NCBI GenBank assembly: GCA_005502925.1
Contig: SCPD01000019.1
Coordinates: forward strand, 1-64,000
Reading direction: 5' to 3'
DNA length: 64,000 bases
Origin: Rhizobiales bacterium Y(2018)
GTDB lineage: Bacteria; Pseudomonadota; Alphaproteobacteria; Rhizobiales; Aestuariivirgaceae
The notes beneath the pieces are model-generated. The model saw only the letters and a program-made list of their open reading frames with translations, made no database searches and was not told where the DNA came from. This document shows positions 53,559 to 62,369 of the stretch, piece by piece. Numbering within the stretch: the stretch's first letter is position 1; each line of letters starts with the position of its first letter. The position numbers and the translations under genes were made by a program.

Positions 53559-54698
53559 CTATCGGACCCCGGCATAAGGGTAGAGCGCCACGCCCGAAAC
53601 GACGCGCGAGAGATTGCCGTCGACGAACGGGTTGTCGACATTCACCTTCAGGGAGTCGGACCAGACGATGGCCTGGATCTGGGCGACGAGCACATGGAGC
53701 ACGAGCGTCCAGGCATCATTGCCAATGACGGGAATGGCGATATCGGCATCGGTACCTTTCGATCCCAGCACGACGACGCACTCATCGCCGAATTGCGCGC
53801 GGAGCTCACCGACAGCATCGAGATCGTAGCGGCTCGTATGCGCCGTGCCCGATATGAAGACATGAATGCGGGTGCCGGCATCGGCGATCGCCTTCGGCCC
53901 ATGGCGGAAGCCGAGCGTGGTATCCCACAAAGTCGGTATCTGCCCTTGTGCCAGCTCCAGCACCTTGAGGGCGCTTTCGCGCGCCGCCGCGGCCAGCGCG
54001 CCGGACCCCAGAAATACCGCGCGTGAGGGGCGCCGCGAGCCTGCCGCATGGGTGATCGCGTCGCGCAGGATCCGCTCGCCCGCATCCGCCAGATCATTCA
54101 AAGCCTGCGCGATCGGCAGCGGCCTTGCGTCATCGAGGCAGGCCAGTGCGCTTAGCAGCATCGTGCTGTAGCTCGACGTCATGGCGAAGCCACGGTCATT
54201 GGTCGCTTCCGGCAGAAGCACGACTTTCTGCTCCCCCGGCCCCTTGGGCTTGCGATTGGCGAGGATCCCTTGCGGATTGCAGGTGAAGTGCAATCGGTCC
54301 GCTTGCGGCAGATGCGCGTCGAGCAGATCCAGCGTTCCGATCGTCTCGGAACTGTCGCCGCTGCGCCCGAAGGAAACGGCGAGAATGCGTCCTGTGGCGG
54401 GCAAGTAGCTCGCCGGACAACTCACCAGGTCGGTGGTGGGGATGGAGCGGTATCGGGTACGGGCGCCTGGCCGGTTGAGGGAAGCGGCGAGCGCATCGCC
54501 GATGAAGGCCGAGCTTCCCGCCCCGCAGAACCACACTTCGTCATGATCGCGCGATTTCAGCCAGGCTGAAACAGGCTCGGAAATGGCATTGAGCGGCTCG
54601 CCCCAGGAGCGCCAGATGGCGGGCTGTGCCATCGTCTCGTGAAAGGTGATCCACTGCTCGAGGCCGCCATTGCGGTCCTGCTTATTCTCGTAATTCAT
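53559..54698 (-). CDS. agaS: AgaS-like SIS-domain aminosugar-phosphate deaminase/isomerase
   Basis: A 379-residue protein with two SIS domains: VWFCGAGSSAFIGDALAASL, RILAVSFGRSGDSSETIGTLDLL, then AVFLGSGALAAAARESALKVLELAQGQIPTLWDTTLGFRHGPKAI. The last segment is typical of AgaS, which turns galactosamine-6-phosphate into tagatose-6-phosphate and ammonia. It lies between kinase and regulator genes with overlaps or gaps of a few bases. Confidence 0.85.
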   Translation of the reverse strand: MNYENKQDRNGGLEQWITFHETMAQPAIWRSWGEPLNAISEPVSAWLKSRDHDEVWFCGAGSSAFIGDALAASLNRPGARTRYRSIPTTDLVSCPASYLPATGRILAVSFGRSGDSSETIGTLDLLDAHLPQADRLHFTCNPQGILANRKPKGPGEQKVVLLPEATNDRGFAMTSSYSTMLLSALACLDDARPLPIAQALNDLADAGERILRDAITHAAGSRRPSRAVFLGSGALAAAARESALKVLELAQGQIPTLWDTTLGFRHGPKAIADAGTRIHVFISGTAHTSRYDLDAVGELRAQFGDECVVVLGSKGTDADIAIPVIGNDAWTLVLHVLVAQIQAIVWSDSLKVNVDNPFVDGNLSRVVSGVALYPYAGVR

Positions 54699-55579
54699 GC
54701 TGACGTGTCTTCTGCCGACGGCGCGGCGATGAGGATGTTGACGCCCCGGCTGCGCAGGCTGCTCTCGACATCCTTGGGGAGATTGTGATCGGTCACGATG
54801 GTGTCGATGCGATCGATATTGCAGAAGCGGTGCAGGCTGGGGGCGCGGAATTTCGTCGAGTCGACGAGCACGACGATGCGCCGGCAGCTGTTCGCCATCG
54901 CGGCGTTCTGATGCGCCTCGTCCTCATTGAACGTGCTCAATCCTTCCTCGGGATCGATGCTGTCGGCGCCAAAATAGACGGTGTCGAAACGCATATTCGC
55001 CAGTGACTGCTCGACCATGCGTCCGGTCAAAGCACGCGCGTCGAAGCGCACCGTGCCGCCGGGCAGGATGATCGTGTGCTGGCGGCAGCCCCACAGGGTC
55101 TCGACGATGTTGAGGCCGGTGGTGAGGATGGTTCGTCCGCTCGCGGTGCGGAGATTCTGCGCGAACAGCTGCAGCGTCGAGCCGGAATCGAGGATCATCG
55201 AGCGATCCCCTTCGATCAGCTTCATCGCCTCGCGCGCGATCGCCAGCTTCATCCGGCGATTGGCGAAGGCCTTGTCGGCGACGGTCGGCTCAAGGAAAGG
55301 GCGGTTGGCGCCGGCATGATCCGTCGCCAGCGACATCGCCAGCGCGATCCTGAATTCCGGCACGCCGTCGAAGCCATAATGGCGGCAGAAACGGATGACG
55401 GAAGGCTCGCTGACGCCGGCCGCCTGGGCGATTTCCTGTACCGACCAAGCCATGAACTGCGCCGGATTGCCGAGCAGGATGCCGGCGACACGGGCGAAGG
55501 CCTTGCTGAGGTCGGCGCGATCGGCCGTGATCGTTTCGATCAACGACCGGTGAACGTTGAGCTGATCAGCTTGCGGCAT
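54695..55579 (-). CDS. Composite regulator: RpiR-type HTH with a DeoR-type sensor domain
   Basis: A 294-residue protein with unlike halves. Residues of about 20-90 (LSKAFARVAGILLGNPAQFMAWSVQEIAQAAGVSEPSVIRFCRHYGFDGVPEFRIALA) are an RpiR/MurR helix-turn-helix. From residue 125 on (MILDSGSTLQLFAQNL, TILTTGLNIVETL, ILPGGTVRFDARALTGRMVEQSL, TVYFGADSIDPEEGLSTFNEDEAHQNAAM, VVLVDSTKF) it is a DeoR sugar-phosphate sensor, not the SIS domain usual for RpiR proteins. It should control the amino-sugar genes on both sides of the promoter region at 56.7-57.0 kb. Confidence 0.85.
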   Translation of the reverse strand: MPQADQLNVHRSLIETITADRADLSKAFARVAGILLGNPAQFMAWSVQEIAQAAGVSEPSVIRFCRHYGFDGVPEFRIALAMSLATDHAGANRPFLEPTVADKAFANRRMKLAIAREAMKLIEGDRSMILDSGSTLQLFAQNLRTASGRTILTTGLNIVETLWGCRQHTIILPGGTVRFDARALTGRMVEQSLANMRFDTVYFGADSIDPEEGLSTFNEDEAHQNAAMANSCRRIVVLVDSTKFRAPSLHRFCNIDRIDTIVTDHNLPKDVESSLRSRGVNILIAAPSAEDTSA

Positions 55580-55603
55580 CGGGCACCTCTCGGGAGTGGC
55601 CGG

Positions 55604-56698
55604 TCATTGGGCGCTCCGGCGGCCGATATTGAGGCCATTTTGGTCGAAGACAAGCGCCCGCTCGGCAGCGATCTTGAACCAGGCCTTGTCGCCGCCCGAA
55701 AAATTCGCCTGGCCGGTGAGGCGGACCACCATCTGCTGGGCGTCGCGGAGATGGCCGTAAAGGATCGTCTCATTGCCCAGCTGTTCGACGACATCGACCG
55801 TGATCGGAAGCCCCGTTTCACTTGTCGACAGCGTTATGTCCTCAGGACGGATGCCGATTTCCAGGGAATCGAGGCTCGTCGCGCGTGCGGCGTCGATGGG
55901 GACCCGCATCGGTTCGCCGCCCGGCAGGCTGAGGAGAAGGTCGGCGTCTTCGCGGCGGGCGCCCGATATCCTGATGAAATTGATGCGCGGCTGGCCGAGA
56001 AAGCTCGCGACGAATTTGTTGTCCGGCTGATTGAACAATTCGAGCGGCGCGCCATGCTGCTCGACGATGCCGCTGTTCATCACGACGATCCGGTCCGCCA
56101 AGGTCATACCCTCGACCTGGTCATGGGTGACATAGATCATCGTATTGCCGAGCGAGGCATGCAGCTTCGCCAGCTCGACGCGCATTTCGGCGCGCAGCGA
56201 AGCATCGAGATTGGACAGTGGCTCGTCGAACAGAAAGAGCCTGGGCTTGCGGGCGAGCGCCCGTCCGATGGCGACGCGCTGGCGCTGGCCACCGGACAGA
56301 GCCTTGGGCTTGCGGGCGAGCAGCTCTTCGAGCTTGAGCAGCTTGGCGATTTCGCGGACGCGGGTCGTGATCGCCGCGGGTTTGTCGCCGGCGATCTTCA
56401 TGCCGAAACCGATATTCTCGGCGACGGTCATATGCGGATAGAGCGCATAGGACTGGAAGACCATCGCCACGCCGCGCTCGACCGGTGTCGCGCCGGTGAC
56501 GTCATGACCGTCCTGCGAGAAGCTGCCGGAGGAAATGGGCTCGAGGCCCGCGATGCAGCGCAGGAGAGTGGATTTTCCGCAGCCCGAAGGCCCGACGAGG
56601 ACGACGAATTCGCCTTCCTTCACCGAAAGGCTGACACCCCGGATGACCTCGGTGGCGCCGTAGGATTTCCTAATGTTGTTTAGCTCGAGACCTGCCAC
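55604..56698 (-). CDS. Sugar ABC transporter ATP-binding protein (UgpC/MalK type)
   Basis: A 364-residue CUT1-type ATPase. Walker A is GPSGCGKST, the signature LSGGQRQRVAIGRALARKP, Walker B LFLFDEPLSNLDASLR, the switch YVTHDQVEGMTLADR, and a C-terminal TOBE region follows (EIGIRPEDITL, VVEQLGNETILYG). The start is GTG 56698 (VAGLELNNIRKSYG). It serves the binding protein and permeases encoded divergently. Confidence 0.9.
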   Translation of the reverse strand: MAGLELNNIRKSYGATEVIRGVSLSVKEGEFVVLVGPSGCGKSTLLRCIAGLEPISSGSFSQDGHDVTGATPVERGVAMVFQSYALYPHMTVAENIGFGMKIAGDKPAAITTRVREIAKLLKLEELLARKPKALSGGQRQRVAIGRALARKPRLFLFDEPLSNLDASLRAEMRVELAKLHASLGNTMIYVTHDQVEGMTLADRIVVMNSGIVEQHGAPLELFNQPDNKFVASFLGQPRINFIRISGARREDADLLLSLPGGEPMRVPIDAARATSLDSLEIGIRPEDITLSTSETGLPITVDVVEQLGNETILYGHLRDAQQMVVRLTGQANFSGGDKAWFKIAAERALVFDQNGLNIGRRSAQ

Positions 56699-56749
56699 GC
56701 GATTGCTCTTTCGAAGTGCCGGACACCCTTTTGTTGTTATCGAAAGGTA

Positions 56750-56764
56750 TGTAGTTTTACAACA
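56750..56764 (-). promoter_or_regulatory. Candidate operator 1 for the composite regulator
   Basis: Read on the minus strand, the site is TGTTGTAAAACTACA. It matches the plus-strand site at 56910-56924 at 13 of 15 positions and lies about 50 bp upstream of the ATPase gene. TGT...ACA ends recall RpiR-family operators; binding is inferred. Confidence 0.5.
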
Positions 56765-56909
56765 TATTTTTGCATGACCGATATCCTGGGCGCCGTCCTT
56801 GAGCAGGTTTCGATCTGACGATCTCTCAATATTACTTAGGTATAACATAGAAATGAAGATGAATCGGGATTGCGTGGCGCTCATCATGCGCAAAGTTGCG
56901 ATTAATAAA

Positions 56910-56924
56910 TGTTGCAAAAGTACA
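56910..56924 (+). promoter_or_regulatory. Candidate operator 2 for the composite regulator
   Basis: The site is TGTTGCAAAAGTACA, the counterpart of the site at 56750-56764. It ends 3 bp before a perfect TATAAT at 56928-56933, so a bound protein would cover the promoter of the binding-protein gene. Confidence 0.5.
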
Positions 56925-56927
56925 GAA

Positions 56928-56933
56928 TATAAT
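56928..56933 (+). promoter_or_regulatory. -10 hexamer of the sugar-binding protein promoter
   Basis: A perfect TATAAT lies 65 bp before ATG 56999. No good -35 hexamer is present at 17 bp, which hints at activator help or weak basal use. Confidence 0.4.
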
Positions 56934-56998
56934 TACATTATGCGGCCGGATAACAGGCTCGCCGCCTGAAAAAGCGACATAAACGGAGGAAAACGGCC

Positions 56999-58267
56999 AT
57001 GATTTCTAAAGCGCATAAGACTTTGTCGGCGGTGGCTCTGGCCTCCGCACTTTTTGCATCGACCACGGCCGCACATGCCGTCGAGCTCACCTTCTGGTCC
57101 ATGTGGAACGAGCCCGAGCCGCAGGCTGCAGCTCTCAAGACGATCATGGACGCCTACACCAACGCCAACCCCGACACGACCTTCAAGGTCGTGTGGAACG
57201 GACGTGGCAATCAGACCAAGCTGCGGGCGGCGCTGCAGGCGGGAACACCTGTCGACTTCATGGACCAGGACGGCGACGAACTCGCCGGCGGTCTGCAGAA
57301 GCAGGGTCAGGCCCTGGCGCTCGATGAAGCGCTCGGCACCGATTTCAAGGAGCTCCTTCTGCCCGGCGCCTATGATCTCTATGCCAAGGACGGCAAGCAC
57401 TTCCAGGTCCCGTACATCTACAACACGGTGAATTTCTGGTACAACAAGGACCTCCTCACCGAGGCCGGCGCCACTGTGCCCGCGACATGGACCGAGTTTC
57501 TCGCCATGTGTGAAACGGTGAAGAGCAAAACCGGCAAACATGCGCTTGTCGTCGAGGGCACCGATGCCGCCTATGCAGCGCTTCCCTTCTCTCATCTGGT
57601 GGAACGTCAGCTCGGCCCCAAGGCGCTGATCAAGGTGTTCGAGGACAGAACCGGCGACAGCTGGCTCGATCCGGCCGTTCTCGATTCCGCCAAGAAGGCC
57701 GTCAGCCTCTGGGATAGCTGCATCGCCGGCGATGCGCGCGGCTTCCAGTATCCTGCCGGCCAGCAGACCGTCGCTCTCGGCGCTTCGATGGCCGAGTTGG
57801 TCGGGTCGTGGCTTCCGACCGAGCTCGCCGATTCCGCCGGGCCGGATTTTCCCTGGGGCGCTTTCAACTTCCCCGAAGTGGAAGGCGGCAAGGGCAAGCG
57901 CACCGATCTGCAAGTGGCGCTGCTGTCGATGGTGGTGCTGAAGGATGCGCCGCATCCCAAGGAGGCCGCGGCCTTCCTGAAATATCTGGTGAGCGAGGAC
58001 GCGCAGAAGATTCTCGTCGAGCAGGGCGGTGTCGGCGTGACCCGCAAGGGCGTCGCCTGGCCGGCGCTCCTGGCGGATGCCTTCACCGCGGCCGAGAATG
58101 CCAGCGCTCTCACCAACATCTATGGCGGCATCGGCATCGACTATGCCGACTTCTACACCAAGACGTTCCTGCCCGAGCAGAGCAACATGTTCCTGGGCCA
58201 GAAGAGCCCTGAGGACTTCGTCAAGCTCATGGCCGAGGCGACCAAGAAATATTGGGAAGGCAAATAA
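56999..58267 (+). CDS. Sugar ABC transporter substrate-binding protein
   Basis: A 422-residue exported protein of the CUT1 (family 1) group. The signal peptide ends at about AHA (residue 27), followed by VELTFWSMWNEPEPQAAALKTIMDAYTNANPDTTFKVVWNGRGNQTKLRAALQAGTPVDFMDQDGDEL, the usual ligand-binding start. GGAGGA (56985-56990) is a strong ribosome site. The genes around it suggest an amino sugar such as GalNAc or its oligomers as ligand. Confidence 0.9.
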   Translation: MISKAHKTLSAVALASALFASTTAAHAVELTFWSMWNEPEPQAAALKTIMDAYTNANPDTTFKVVWNGRGNQTKLRAALQAGTPVDFMDQDGDELAGGLQKQGQALALDEALGTDFKELLLPGAYDLYAKDGKHFQVPYIYNTVNFWYNKDLLTEAGATVPATWTEFLAMCETVKSKTGKHALVVEGTDAAYAALPFSHLVERQLGPKALIKVFEDRTGDSWLDPAVLDSAKKAVSLWDSCIAGDARGFQYPAGQQTVALGASMAELVGSWLPTELADSAGPDFPWGAFNFPEVEGGKGKRTDLQVALLSMVVLKDAPHPKEAAAFLKYLVSEDAQKILVEQGGVGVTRKGVAWPALLADAFTAAENASALTNIYGGIGIDYADFYTKTFLPEQSNMFLGQKSPEDFVKLMAEATKKYWEGK

Positions 58268-58281
58268 AATCGGTCCGCAAA

Positions 58282-58312
58282 GGTGATGGCCGCCCAAAAG
58301 GCGGCCGTCACC
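58282..58312 (+). terminator. Strong hairpin between binding-protein and permease genes
   Basis: A 13-bp stem with one G-T pair (GGTGATGGCCGCC, loop CAAAA, GGCGGCCGTCACC) has no T run after it. Such hairpins often protect the binding-protein mRNA or partly stop transcription so that it is made in excess over the permeases. Confidence 0.6.
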
Positions 58313-58343
58313 ATATCGGCCTTGCCGCTGAAAGCTTCATTTG

Positions 58344-59225
58344 ATGCGCAGACGTCTGATCATCACCTTCCTCGCGCCGGCGCTGATCCTCTATCTCGGC
58401 TTCGTGGTGCTGCCGGCGGTGCGGGCCTTCTATTACAGCTTCTTCCAGACGTCGGGTTTTAAGGATCAGGCGCATTGGGTAGGTTTCGGAAATTATGTCG
58501 CCCTCGCCGGCGATCCGATCTTCTGGCTGACGGTCGGCAATATGCTTCTCATCCTGTTCGTCGGCGGCATCGCCGTTTTCGGCTTCGCATTTCTCTTCAC
58601 CATCCTCATCAATTCAGGCTTGTGGGGAAAGAAGCTGTTCCGCGCTTTGATCTTCATGCCGAACATCATCGCGGTGGTCGGCTTGTCGACCTTCTGGTCC
58701 TTCGTGTTTATGCCGCGTTATGGCCTCCTGACCAATTTCCTCAATTCAATCGGGCTGAGCGGGCTCGCCGTCATTCCCTGGACGGCGCCGGAACATCTCT
58801 TCTGGTCGATGCTGGTTGGTCTGGTCTGGATATCGGCCGGCTTCTTCACCATCCTGGTCCTCGCCGGCGCCGACAAGATCCCCACCGATATGTATGACGC
58901 GGCCCGCATCGAAGGCGCCACCAATCGCCAGATGTTCCGCTTCATCACCCTACCGATGATCTGGGACGTCATCATGATCACACTCATTCTATGGGTGATC
59001 GAGGCCATCCGGATGATGGAATATCCCTACGCCTTCGGCGGACCCAATATCGACCAGAATCTCTACACGCCGGCGATCTACCTCTTCATCATGGGTTTCG
59101 GCCAGCGCCAGCCGGTCTATGAGCTCGGCTACGCGACCGCCATCGGCGTGGCGATGTTCGTCTTCACGGCCCTTGCGGTCCTTGTGATCGGTGCGCTGAC
59201 GCGCCGCGAACGCGTGGAGTTTTAG
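58344..59225 (+). CDS. Sugar ABC transporter permease (MalF type)
   Basis: A 293-residue inner-membrane protein with six spans. It opens with MRRRLIITFLAPALILYLGFVVLPAVRAFYYSFF, and the ATPase-contact EAA loop is DAARIEGATNRQMFRFITLPMIWDV. A TTG one codon earlier is ignored. It pairs with the next permease. Confidence 0.9.
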   Translation: MRRRLIITFLAPALILYLGFVVLPAVRAFYYSFFQTSGFKDQAHWVGFGNYVALAGDPIFWLTVGNMLLILFVGGIAVFGFAFLFTILINSGLWGKKLFRALIFMPNIIAVVGLSTFWSFVFMPRYGLLTNFLNSIGLSGLAVIPWTAPEHLFWSMLVGLVWISAGFFTILVLAGADKIPTDMYDAARIEGATNRQMFRFITLPMIWDVIMITLILWVIEAIRMMEYPYAFGGPNIDQNLYTPAIYLFIMGFGQRQPVYELGYATAIGVAMFVFTALAVLVIGALTRRERVEF

Positions 59226-59230
59226 ACCAG

Positions 59231-60079
59231 ATGCTCAAAGCCCACGTCATACGCCGCTCGTGGAAGACCGCGCTCGCTTATCTGATCGTCGGGGGCTGGT
59301 CGCTATTCGCGGTTCTCATGATCCTGTGGATCATCATCGCCTCGCTAAAGACGACGCGCAGCCTGTTCGGGGCGCCCTGGACGCTGCCCTCCGCCCCGGC
59401 CTTCTCGAACTATGTGAAGGTCTGGGTATCCAATCGTTTCGACGACTATTTCCTCAACAGCATCCTGGTCGTATCCGCATCGGTCCTGGTGCTGCTGCTC
59501 GTCGCCGTCCCTGCCGCCTATGTACTGAGCCGGGGCAAGTTCCTGGGGCGCGGCGCCATCCTTAATTTCTTCATCTTCGGCATGGGCGTGCCGGTCCCCT
59601 TGCTGTTCATTCCTCTCGTCGTCCTCACCACCGAACTGGGAGTGATCGACACGCTGATGGGCCTCAGCATCGTTTATGTCTCCGTCTCGCTGCCCTTCAC
59701 CATCTATGTGCTGCAGGGCTTCTTCTCCTCGCTGCCGGCGGAGCTCGAATCGGCCGCCGTCATCGACGGCTGCAGCGACTGGCAGGTATTCTGGCATGTC
59801 ATGCTGCCGCTTGCCGCGCCCGGCGCCGCGACGGTCGCCATCCTGAATTTCGTCGCCTTGTGGAACGAGTATCAGCTCTCGCTCATCCTGATCAGCAGTC
59901 CGGAAAACCGCACGCTCTCGCTCGGCATCTATTCGCTCATCACCTCGATGCAGTATTCCGGCGGCAACTGGCCGGGCCTGTTTGCCGGCGTCACAATGGT
60001 CATGCTGCCGACCATCGCGCTCTACATCTTCCTGTCGGAGCGCATGATCAGCGGCATCACGATGGGCGGCGTGAAATGA
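59231..60079 (+). CDS. Sugar ABC transporter permease (MalG type)
   Basis: A 282-residue inner-membrane protein with six spans. The EAA loop is ESAAVIDGCSDWQVFWHVMLPLAAPGAATVAILNF; the end is LSERMISGITMGGVK, typical of MalG-type subunits. It starts 5 bp after the other permease. Its stop overlaps the KbaZ-type gene (ATGA). Confidence 0.9.
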   Translation: MLKAHVIRRSWKTALAYLIVGGWSLFAVLMILWIIIASLKTTRSLFGAPWTLPSAPAFSNYVKVWVSNRFDDYFLNSILVVSASVLVLLLVAVPAAYVLSRGKFLGRGAILNFFIFGMGVPVPLLFIPLVVLTTELGVIDTLMGLSIVYVSVSLPFTIYVLQGFFSSLPAELESAAVIDGCSDWQVFWHVMLPLAAPGAATVAILNFVALWNEYQLSLILISSPENRTLSLGIYSLITSMQYSGGNWPGLFAGVTMVMLPTIALYIFLSERMISGITMGGVK

Positions 60080-61416
60080 CGAGCGGCGAAGACCGTCGCG
60101 GGTCTCTCCGCGACTTCATCACCCGCAACCGTGCCGGCGTCGCGCTGGCCGTGCCGTCGATCTGCTCGTCCCAGCGCGACGTGATCTCCGCTGCCGCCCT
60201 TCTCGCCAAGGATTATGAAGCACCGCTTCTCGTCGAGGCGACGAGCAATCAGGTCAACCAGTTCGGCGGCTATACCGGCATGCGGGCCGCTGATTTCATC
60301 AGCTTCATTCACGGCATATGCGACGCGACCGGGCTGGACAAAGCCCAGGTGATCTTTGGCGGCGACCATCTGGGTCCGCAAGCCTGGCGTGGCGAGGATG
60401 CCGATACGGCGATGACGAAGGCCGAGGATCTCGTGCGCAGCTTCGTCGAAGCGGGCTTCACCAAGATCCATCTCGACTGTTCGGAAGGCTGCCTGGGTGA
60501 GGCGGCGCAGGTCAGCGATGAGGTCAGCGCCCGGCGCAGCGCCAGGCTGGCGCGCATTTGCGAAGACCACGCGCCCGATCCCGACCGCATTGTCTATGTC
60601 GTCGGCACGGAAGTGCCGCCGCCGGGCGGCGCCCGAGCCGGCGAGGATGAAATCCTGCCCACCTCGCCCGTAAGCGCCAGCGCCACGCTGGCTGAGCAGC
60701 GCCGATGTTTCGAGCATGATGCCTCGCACGCTGCCTGGGACCGCGTGATCGGCCTCGTCGTGCAGCCGGGGCTGGAATTCGGGGCGGCGCATGTCCATCA
60801 TTTCGACATGGCATCACCCGATGCGCTGTCTTGTGTCCTCAGCGACTACCCGCACATGGCTTTCGAGGCGCATTCGACCGACTATCAGCGGCCTGAGGTC
60901 TTCCCCGAACTGGCGCGCCGCCATTTCGCCATTCTGAAGGTAGGGCCGGCGCTCACCTTCGCCTATCGCCAGGCCGTCTATGCGCTCGACCATATTGCCG
61001 ATTGGCACGGGATCGGACGCGAAGGGCGCCTCTCCGACACGATGGAGATGTTGATGCTGGCGCGGCCAAACCATTGGTCCAGGCACTATGCCGGCGACGA
61101 TGACGAACTGCATCGCCTGCGTCATTTCAGCTATGGCGACCGCATTCGCTACTACTGGAACGAGCCCAAGGCGAAGCAGGACGTCGAGAATGTCATTGCG
61201 CAGCTGGACTCGCGGCGAACCCCGTTGCCCCTGATAGAGCAATATTTCGCGAGCTCGATCATCGCGCGTGCGCAGGATCTGGCAAGTTCGGGCTGGGGTA
61301 GGACGCGAGCGCTGATCTATGCGCAGATTCAGGAGGCGCTGCTTCCCTATTTCAAGACCTGGGACGGCGCCTGGATGCCGCGCCCGCTGGGCGATGTTCC
61401 GAAACTCTCGCGGTAG
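60076..61416 (+). CDS. kbaZ: KbaZ/GatZ-type tagatose-bisphosphate aldolase subunit
   Basis: A 446-residue GatZ/KbaZ-family protein: GVALAVPSICSSQRDVISAAALLAKDYEAPLLVEATSNQVNQFGGYTGMRAADF, VIFGGDHLGPQAW, FTKIHLDCSEGCLGEA, VYVVGTEVPPPGGA, FEAHSTDYQ and KVGPALTFAYRQAVYALDHI are family hallmarks. It is classically the helper subunit of tagatose-1,6-bisphosphate aldolase. In some GalNAc loci it has been suggested to be a tagatose-6-phosphate kinase. No KbaY or kinase gene is beside it. Confidence 0.85.
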   Translation: MTSGEDRRGSLRDFITRNRAGVALAVPSICSSQRDVISAAALLAKDYEAPLLVEATSNQVNQFGGYTGMRAADFISFIHGICDATGLDKAQVIFGGDHLGPQAWRGEDADTAMTKAEDLVRSFVEAGFTKIHLDCSEGCLGEAAQVSDEVSARRSARLARICEDHAPDPDRIVYVVGTEVPPPGGARAGEDEILPTSPVSASATLAEQRRCFEHDASHAAWDRVIGLVVQPGLEFGAAHVHHFDMASPDALSCVLSDYPHMAFEAHSTDYQRPEVFPELARRHFAILKVGPALTFAYRQAVYALDHIADWHGIGREGRLSDTMEMLMLARPNHWSRHYAGDDDELHRLRHFSYGDRIRYYWNEPKAKQDVENVIAQLDSRRTPLPLIEQYFASSIIARAQDLASSGWGRTRALIYAQIQEALLPYFKTWDGAWMPRPLGDVPKLSR

Positions 61417-62234
61417 CGCCGCGCAAAATGTGAGCGTGAGACATAACCCGCGGCTTCGGCGGCGCTGAGGCTCGAGGCGCCGGCCGCCAGGGCCGCGCGC
61501 CCGGCACGCAGGCGCTCGGCGCGCAGGATGGCGCGGAAGGGCCGGCCCTCCTGGGTGAGGCGCCGACGCAAGGTCGACGCGCCGAGGCCGGTCGCTTTCG
61601 CGACCCGCTCCACGGTCCAGTCTTCGGCGGGCGCGCTGGCGATGAGCCACGCCACCTCATCACCCAGCGGTGCAGTGAACAACGCCCGTGCCTCGGGCAA
61701 CGGACGCAGCAGCGTCAGCACTTCCCTGAGACGCAATGTCTTCACCTTGTCGTTCATCGCCTCGGCACGGATCGTCGTCGCGGCATGGCTCAGCGCCTCG
61801 ACCAGGTCCTCCGTCAGCGTCACGCCGAAGGTAGGCGAGACCGACTCGCGGTCGAGCCGTTCGGCGAGCGTCAAGGGCGGCACGCCCTCAGGCAGCATCG
61901 GCACTTCCAGGATGAGCGATTCATAAATGCCGCTCTCGCCCGGAATATTCACGACATCCATGGGGATGTTGCGCGGCAGGATGATCACCGATCCGGGCCC
62001 GAAGCTCCGGCCCGCATCGCCGAGCCACACTTCCTTACGGCCCCTGAGCACGATGCCGATCAGCGGATGCGGCAGTTTGATCGCGGCAAGCCTTTCACGC
62101 GCCAGCGCGCAATAGGAGAAGAGATTGCGGGCGTGGTTGTGGACGCCCGAAGCGGCGGGCGCCTCGAAAGCCTTCAGCCGCGCGACAAGGCGCTGGCGCA
62201 GCCGGTCTCCGATGGGGACATGGTGGATATTCAT
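61347..62234 (-). CDS. AraC family transcriptional regulator
   Basis: A 295-residue regulator. The N-terminal cupin-like sensor includes LIGIVLRGRKEVWLGDAGRSFGPGSVIILPRNIPMDVVN; the C-terminal double HTH is DWTVERVAKATGLGASTLRRRLTQEGRPFRAILRAERLRAGRAALAAGASSLSAAEAAGYVSRSHFARRYRESFGTSP. Its 3' end overlaps the end of the KbaZ-type gene by 70 bp on the opposite strand. Its target may be the divergent metallo-hydrolase. Confidence 0.88.
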   Translation of the reverse strand: MNIHHVPIGDRLRQRLVARLKAFEAPAASGVHNHARNLFSYCALARERLAAIKLPHPLIGIVLRGRKEVWLGDAGRSFGPGSVIILPRNIPMDVVNIPGESGIYESLILEVPMLPEGVPPLTLAERLDRESVSPTFGVTLTEDLVEALSHAATTIRAEAMNDKVKTLRLREVLTLLRPLPEARALFTAPLGDEVAWLIASAPAEDWTVERVAKATGLGASTLRRRLTQEGRPFRAILRAERLRAGRAALAAGASSLSAAEAAGYVSRSHFARRYRESFGTSPSGRGIQAPSQVLK

Positions 62235-62369
62235 GGACTGAGTTTAGCGCCGGCTGCGTCCTGAAAAAACTGGGGATATGAGCGTTTCGGGCTCGAGCCT
62301 AGGCGCTTCCGGCCCATGTCTTGGGTTCCTTTCGGTGAGAGTCCAGGGAAGATCCCAAGGAGACTTCTC

